This document shows, piece by piece, positions 61,609-64,000 of a stretch of DNA of 64,000 bases. How positions within the stretch are numbered: the stretch's first letter is position 1; each line of letters starts with the position of its first letter. The position numbers were made by a program, and so were the translations under genes. A model generated the notes under the pieces. It did no database searches. It saw only the letters and a program-made list of their open reading frames with translations, and was not told the origin of the DNA. Source of the stretch: Methylococcaceae bacterium UBA6146 (GTDB taxonomy: Bacteria > Pseudomonadota > Gammaproteobacteria > Methylococcales > Methylomonadaceae); NCBI GenBank assembly GCA_002422395.1, contig DIUY01000005.1, forward strand, positions 1 through 64,000, read 5' to 3'.

Positions 61609-62892
61609 ATGATGAGCGGCGATATTTCTTGGCTTCTTGAGCCGCATACACAAACGCTGTTTATGCAGTTTCCATTGCCTTTGGTTATTTTAGGGCATGA
61701 CGGGCAGGTTAAGCAGGTCAATCACTGTTTTGATAGCACGTTTGGCAATGCACGCCTGAATTCAAAGAATTTGCAAAAAATTTTGCAGGAAGTTGATGAG
61801 CATATCTCTAAACCGCTATTGCTCGAATGCGGGCAACGCGTGGAGGAAGTGTTTATACGGGTGGTCAATTTAGGCGACGACATTATTCTGGTGTTAGAAA
61901 AATCAGCGGGAAGCCGCTATGACGGCGAACTGGCCGGATTGCGCCAACGGGTTCTGGAGCTTGAAAAGATCAGTGCGACTGACCGGCTGACCGGGGCATG
62001 GAACAGGCATCATTTTGACCGCATCATCTCTGTAGAACTGGCGCGTAGCCTGCGTTACCGGCAGCCCCTCAGCCTGATTTTCTTTGATATTGACCATTTC
62101 AAACAAATCAACGACACCTTCGGCCATGCCGTGGGTGACACGGTATTGGGCGCGTTGGTGAAACTGACGAATGCCAATATCCGTGCCTCAGATATGCTGT
62201 TTCGCTGGGGAGGCGAGGAGTTTATGATTCTGGCTGCCTCGACCCACTACCGTGCAGCGGAGTCCTTAGCCGAAGGATTGCGTAGTAAAGTTGCCGGGCA
62301 CGACATTGACGGAGTGGGGCGGATCAGCATTAGCCTGGGGGTTGCTGAGTATCGGGCTGAAGAAAGCCAAGAACATTGGTTTAAACGTGCCGATCAGGCA
62401 TTGTATGCGGCAAAAAACAGTGGCCGCAACCGGGTCGTGGTAGATACGCAGGGTAACAGTGACTTATGGTCGAACGGTTCAGAAAGCAGCCTCATTTTGC
62501 ACTTGAACTGGCATGATTCCTATGACTGCGGACAGCCGGTGATTGATGCGGAACACCGTAAGTTATTCGACTTGGCTAATGTTTTAATGAATACGGCGTT
62601 CGCGCGGGGCGAAAAACCGCAAGAATTCCATCAGGCCTTGGATAACTTGTTAGCCCATGTGGTAAGGCACTTCGCCGATGAAGAGGCGATACTCGCTGAG
62701 CATCATTACGCCGATTTGGCCGCCCATGCCCGCGCCCATAAGCGCTTGGTTGAACGCGCTTTGGAATTGCGTGATTCGGCGCTTGCCGGTGGTTTGTCTG
62801 TTGGGGAGTTGGTGGATTTTCTGGCGGATGAGGTGGTTGCCCGGCATATGCTGAAAACAGACCGGGGATTCTATCCATTGTTTGAAAATTAA
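61609..62892 (+). CDS. Diguanylate cyclase fused to bacteriohemerythrin
   Basis: A 427-residue protein. Residues 1-100 look like a PAS domain (PLPLVILGHDGQVKQVN). A short coiled coil (GLRQRVLELEKISATDRLTG) leads to a GGDEF domain with the active-site motif WGGEEF (about 200) and FFDIDHFKQINDTFGHAVGD. Residues about 295-425 are a hemerythrin domain with di-iron ligands in WHDSYDCGQPVIDAEHRKLF, HVVRHFADEEAILAEHHY, AHARAHKRL and ARHMLKTDRGF. Binding of oxygen at the di-iron site would tune cyclic di-GMP synthesis. It is monocistronic, and no phosphodiesterase gene is nearby. Confidence 0.93.
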   Translation: MMSGDISWLLEPHTQTLFMQFPLPLVILGHDGQVKQVNHCFDSTFGNARLNSKNLQKILQEVDEHISKPLLLECGQRVEEVFIRVVNLGDDIILVLEKSAGSRYDGELAGLRQRVLELEKISATDRLTGAWNRHHFDRIISVELARSLRYRQPLSLIFFDIDHFKQINDTFGHAVGDTVLGALVKLTNANIRASDMLFRWGGEEFMILAASTHYRAAESLAEGLRSKVAGHDIDGVGRISISLGVAEYRAEESQEHWFKRADQALYAAKNSGRNRVVVDTQGNSDLWSNGSESSLILHLNWHDSYDCGQPVIDAEHRKLFDLANVLMNTAFARGEKPQEFHQALDNLLAHVVRHFADEEAILAEHHYADLAAHARAHKRLVERALELRDSALAGGLSVGELVDFLADEVVARHMLKTDRGFYPLFEN

Positions 62893-63005
62893 TTTGGGCG
62901 GGCGGGTCGGCACAGGATATAACGAACCCTTCGGACTGTCGTAGCGGGCAATCCGAAAGGCAAGGCCAGACCTTTTTAATTTTAAAGTTAATGGTTAGGC
63001 TTAAG

Positions 63006-63110
63006 TCAGATGTTCCCCCAAAAAATAGTGAAGAAAACCACCGCTATTACAATAACCCCGAATATCAAAAAAAACGTCAATTCATCAAAATGATGCCGAA
63101 CGTGTTTCAT
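63006..63110 (-). CDS. Small single-span membrane protein (34 residues)
   Basis: ATG 63110-63108 follows a strong GGAGG seven bases upstream. The product starts MKHVRHHFDELTFFLIFGVI and ends in FFTIFWGNI, with one membrane helix from about residue 12 to 31. Its size and shape recall small subunits of respiratory or transport complexes. I cannot name a family. It is on the opposite strand to the cyclase gene. Confidence 0.55.
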   Translation of the reverse strand: MKHVRHHFDELTFFLIFGVIVIAVVFFTIFWGNI

Positions 63111-63190
63111 GGCGCACCTCCAAAACTCAAACGCTTGATTTAAATTTAAGGCAGCAAATCGGGCCGAAAAATTGTCCAGATAGATGTCAC

Positions 63191-63451
63191 TTACTCGGCA
63201 TCTTCTGGTTTTCCTTTAGGAAGGTCTAAGTTTGCTGCTATTTGCTCTTCAATAGCGTAGTTAGTATTGTCGTCAAGTAATAGCGAGGTTAATGCCTGTA
63301 ATTTTTGGGCATCAACCCGCTTGGCTTTGTATTCATGTTTCAACAATTTTACGAACGGAAATAGCATAATGTTAATTTTTACCGTCGGTTGGGGCGGTTT
63401 TTTTTGCTCCGGCGGTAAGGCTTTGCGCCCTCGTTTTTCTTTTTTTGACAT
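63191..63451 (-). CDS. Small basic conserved-looking protein
   Basis: An 86-residue soluble protein. A Lys/Arg/Pro-rich N-terminus (MSKKEKRGRKALPPEQKKPP) is followed by a helical stretch (LFPFVKLLKHEYKAKRVDAQ) and an acidic end. I do not recognise the family. It is followed at 80 bases by the small membrane protein gene in the same direction, and the two may share a transcript. It is divergent from ppnP. Confidence 0.6.
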   Translation of the reverse strand: MSKKEKRGRKALPPEQKKPPQPTVKINIMLFPFVKLLKHEYKAKRVDAQKLQALTSLLLDDNTNYAIEEQIAANLDLPKGKPEDAE

Positions 63452-63662
63452 AATCTAACTGTTTATTAAAAAGTAACCTAAGTATATTGCGAATTTTACA
63501 GTTGGCAATAATTATTTTTTGGTGACCTATAAAATAATGGCCGCGCCCAAAGAGGCTTTGTCCGAATTTTTTGGGTCTGGCTAGCCGCGCAAATCCAAAC
63601 CAACGCTCCTACAATCTGCTATCATTGCCAATTTTTATTTATACGCTAATTAAGGATAATCC

Positions 63663-63977
63663 ATGTCGGAATTCAATAACGTATCGGTCGTTAAAAAAGC
63701 CAACGTCTATTTTGGCGGCAATGTCAGCAGCCGCACTGTCCGTTTTGCCGACGGTTCATTAAAAACACTGGGTTTTATGTTGCCAGGCGAATACACGTTC
63801 AATACGGCAAACCCTGAAATTATGGACATTATCGACGGTGAACTTGACGTGCTGCTGCCAGGCGCCGAGCAATGGCAAACCATTAAAGGCGGCCAATCAT
63901 TCGATGTGTCCGCCAACGCGCAATTCACCGTAAAAGTTACCGCCCCGACCGACTATTGTTGTTCGTTTATTAAGTAA
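63663..63977 (+). CDS. ppnP: Pyrimidine/purine nucleoside phosphorylase PpnP
   Basis: A 104-residue cupin-fold enzyme (DUF1255, YaiE) that splits several nucleosides with phosphate. Family sequence is seen throughout: SEFNNVSVVKKANVYFGGNV, SRTVRFADGSLKTLGFMLPG, EYTFNTANPEIMDIIDGEL and FDVSANAQFTVKV. The start has AAGGAT upstream. The stop overlaps the next start (TAATG). Confidence 0.95.
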   Translation: MSEFNNVSVVKKANVYFGGNVSSRTVRFADGSLKTLGFMLPGEYTFNTANPEIMDIIDGELDVLLPGAEQWQTIKGGQSFDVSANAQFTVKVTAPTDYCCSFIK

Positions 63978-64000
63978 TGATGGAAAAAGTCGCTATCTTC
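63977..64000 (+). CDS. Start of the next gene (partial)
   Basis: ATGATGGAAAAAGTCGCTAT begins at the last base of the ppnP stop codon and stays open to the window edge (MMEKVAIF). The overlap suggests a gene coupled to ppnP. Too little is present to name it. Confidence 0.4.

Overview
The window looks like the chromosome of a gammaproteobacterium with a medium G+C content and a large load of small palindromic repeats. Methylococcales (methanotrophs) or a close relative is my best guess. I infer this from the mreBCD-mrdA-rodA-mltB-rlpA order, the exosortase A-associated sugar/acyl gene set, the small c-type cytochrome and the repeat families. No single marker such as methane monooxygenase is present, so the placement is tentative. 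I see no rRNA, tRNA or CRISPR array.

Layout. (1) 0-5.5 kb: the N-terminus of a membrane protein, an orphan PAS/sigma-54 activator, a scar of IS3 and IS630 debris with a miniature element and a broken deaminase gene, then metA with an uncharacterised P-loop ATPase and a small acidic protein. (2) 5.6-11 kb: a Deg-type periplasmic protease, moaB, a DUF423 protein and pepN. (3) 11.5-28.4 kb: an exopolysaccharide/exosortase A-associated locus with polysaccharide deacetylase, O-antigen-ligase-like protein, flippase, four glycosyltransferases, two methyltransferases, FemAB-like acyltransferase, acyl carrier protein, two alpha/beta hydrolases, PLP decarboxylase and AMP-forming acyl ligase. Exosortase itself lies outside the window. 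A sigma-54-like promoter precedes the locus. (4) 28.6-33.5 kb: a QseBC-like two-component pair whose sensor domain is duplicated, a cytochrome c, a membrane protein and argG. (5) 33.7-40.8 kb: the rod-shape operon, read leftward from mreB to rlpA. (6) 41.0-61.2 kb: gatC-gatA and gatB, the amidotransferase genes for Glu-tRNA(Gln)/Asp-tRNA(Asn), separated by about 16 kb. (7) 61.6-64 kb: an oxygen-sensing-type diguanylate cyclase fused to hemerythrin, two small proteins and ppnP.

The most interesting part is the gatA-gatB interval. It is bordered by two closely related Uma2-family (DUF820) nuclease genes, one after gatA and one before gatB. Inside are a type III restriction-modification system and an RND efflux operon with a divergent sigma-54-type two-component system. 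The restriction gene is destroyed and occupied by an AT-rich gene of unknown function with a Cys/His cluster. The methylase gene has absorbed three different palindromic repeats in frame. The efflux/two-component module is bracketed by a direct repeat carrying the end of an XRE regulator gene and the start of the Uma2 gene. This suggests nested insertions whose order can be read from the sequence.

Dispersed repeats link the window. They include a 110-bp miniature element (three copies), a 33-bp hairpin starting ACGACTGC (three copies), an element containing TTAGGGGGATTT (three copies), a GGAGCGGCTTT-type REP and several single long inverted repeats.
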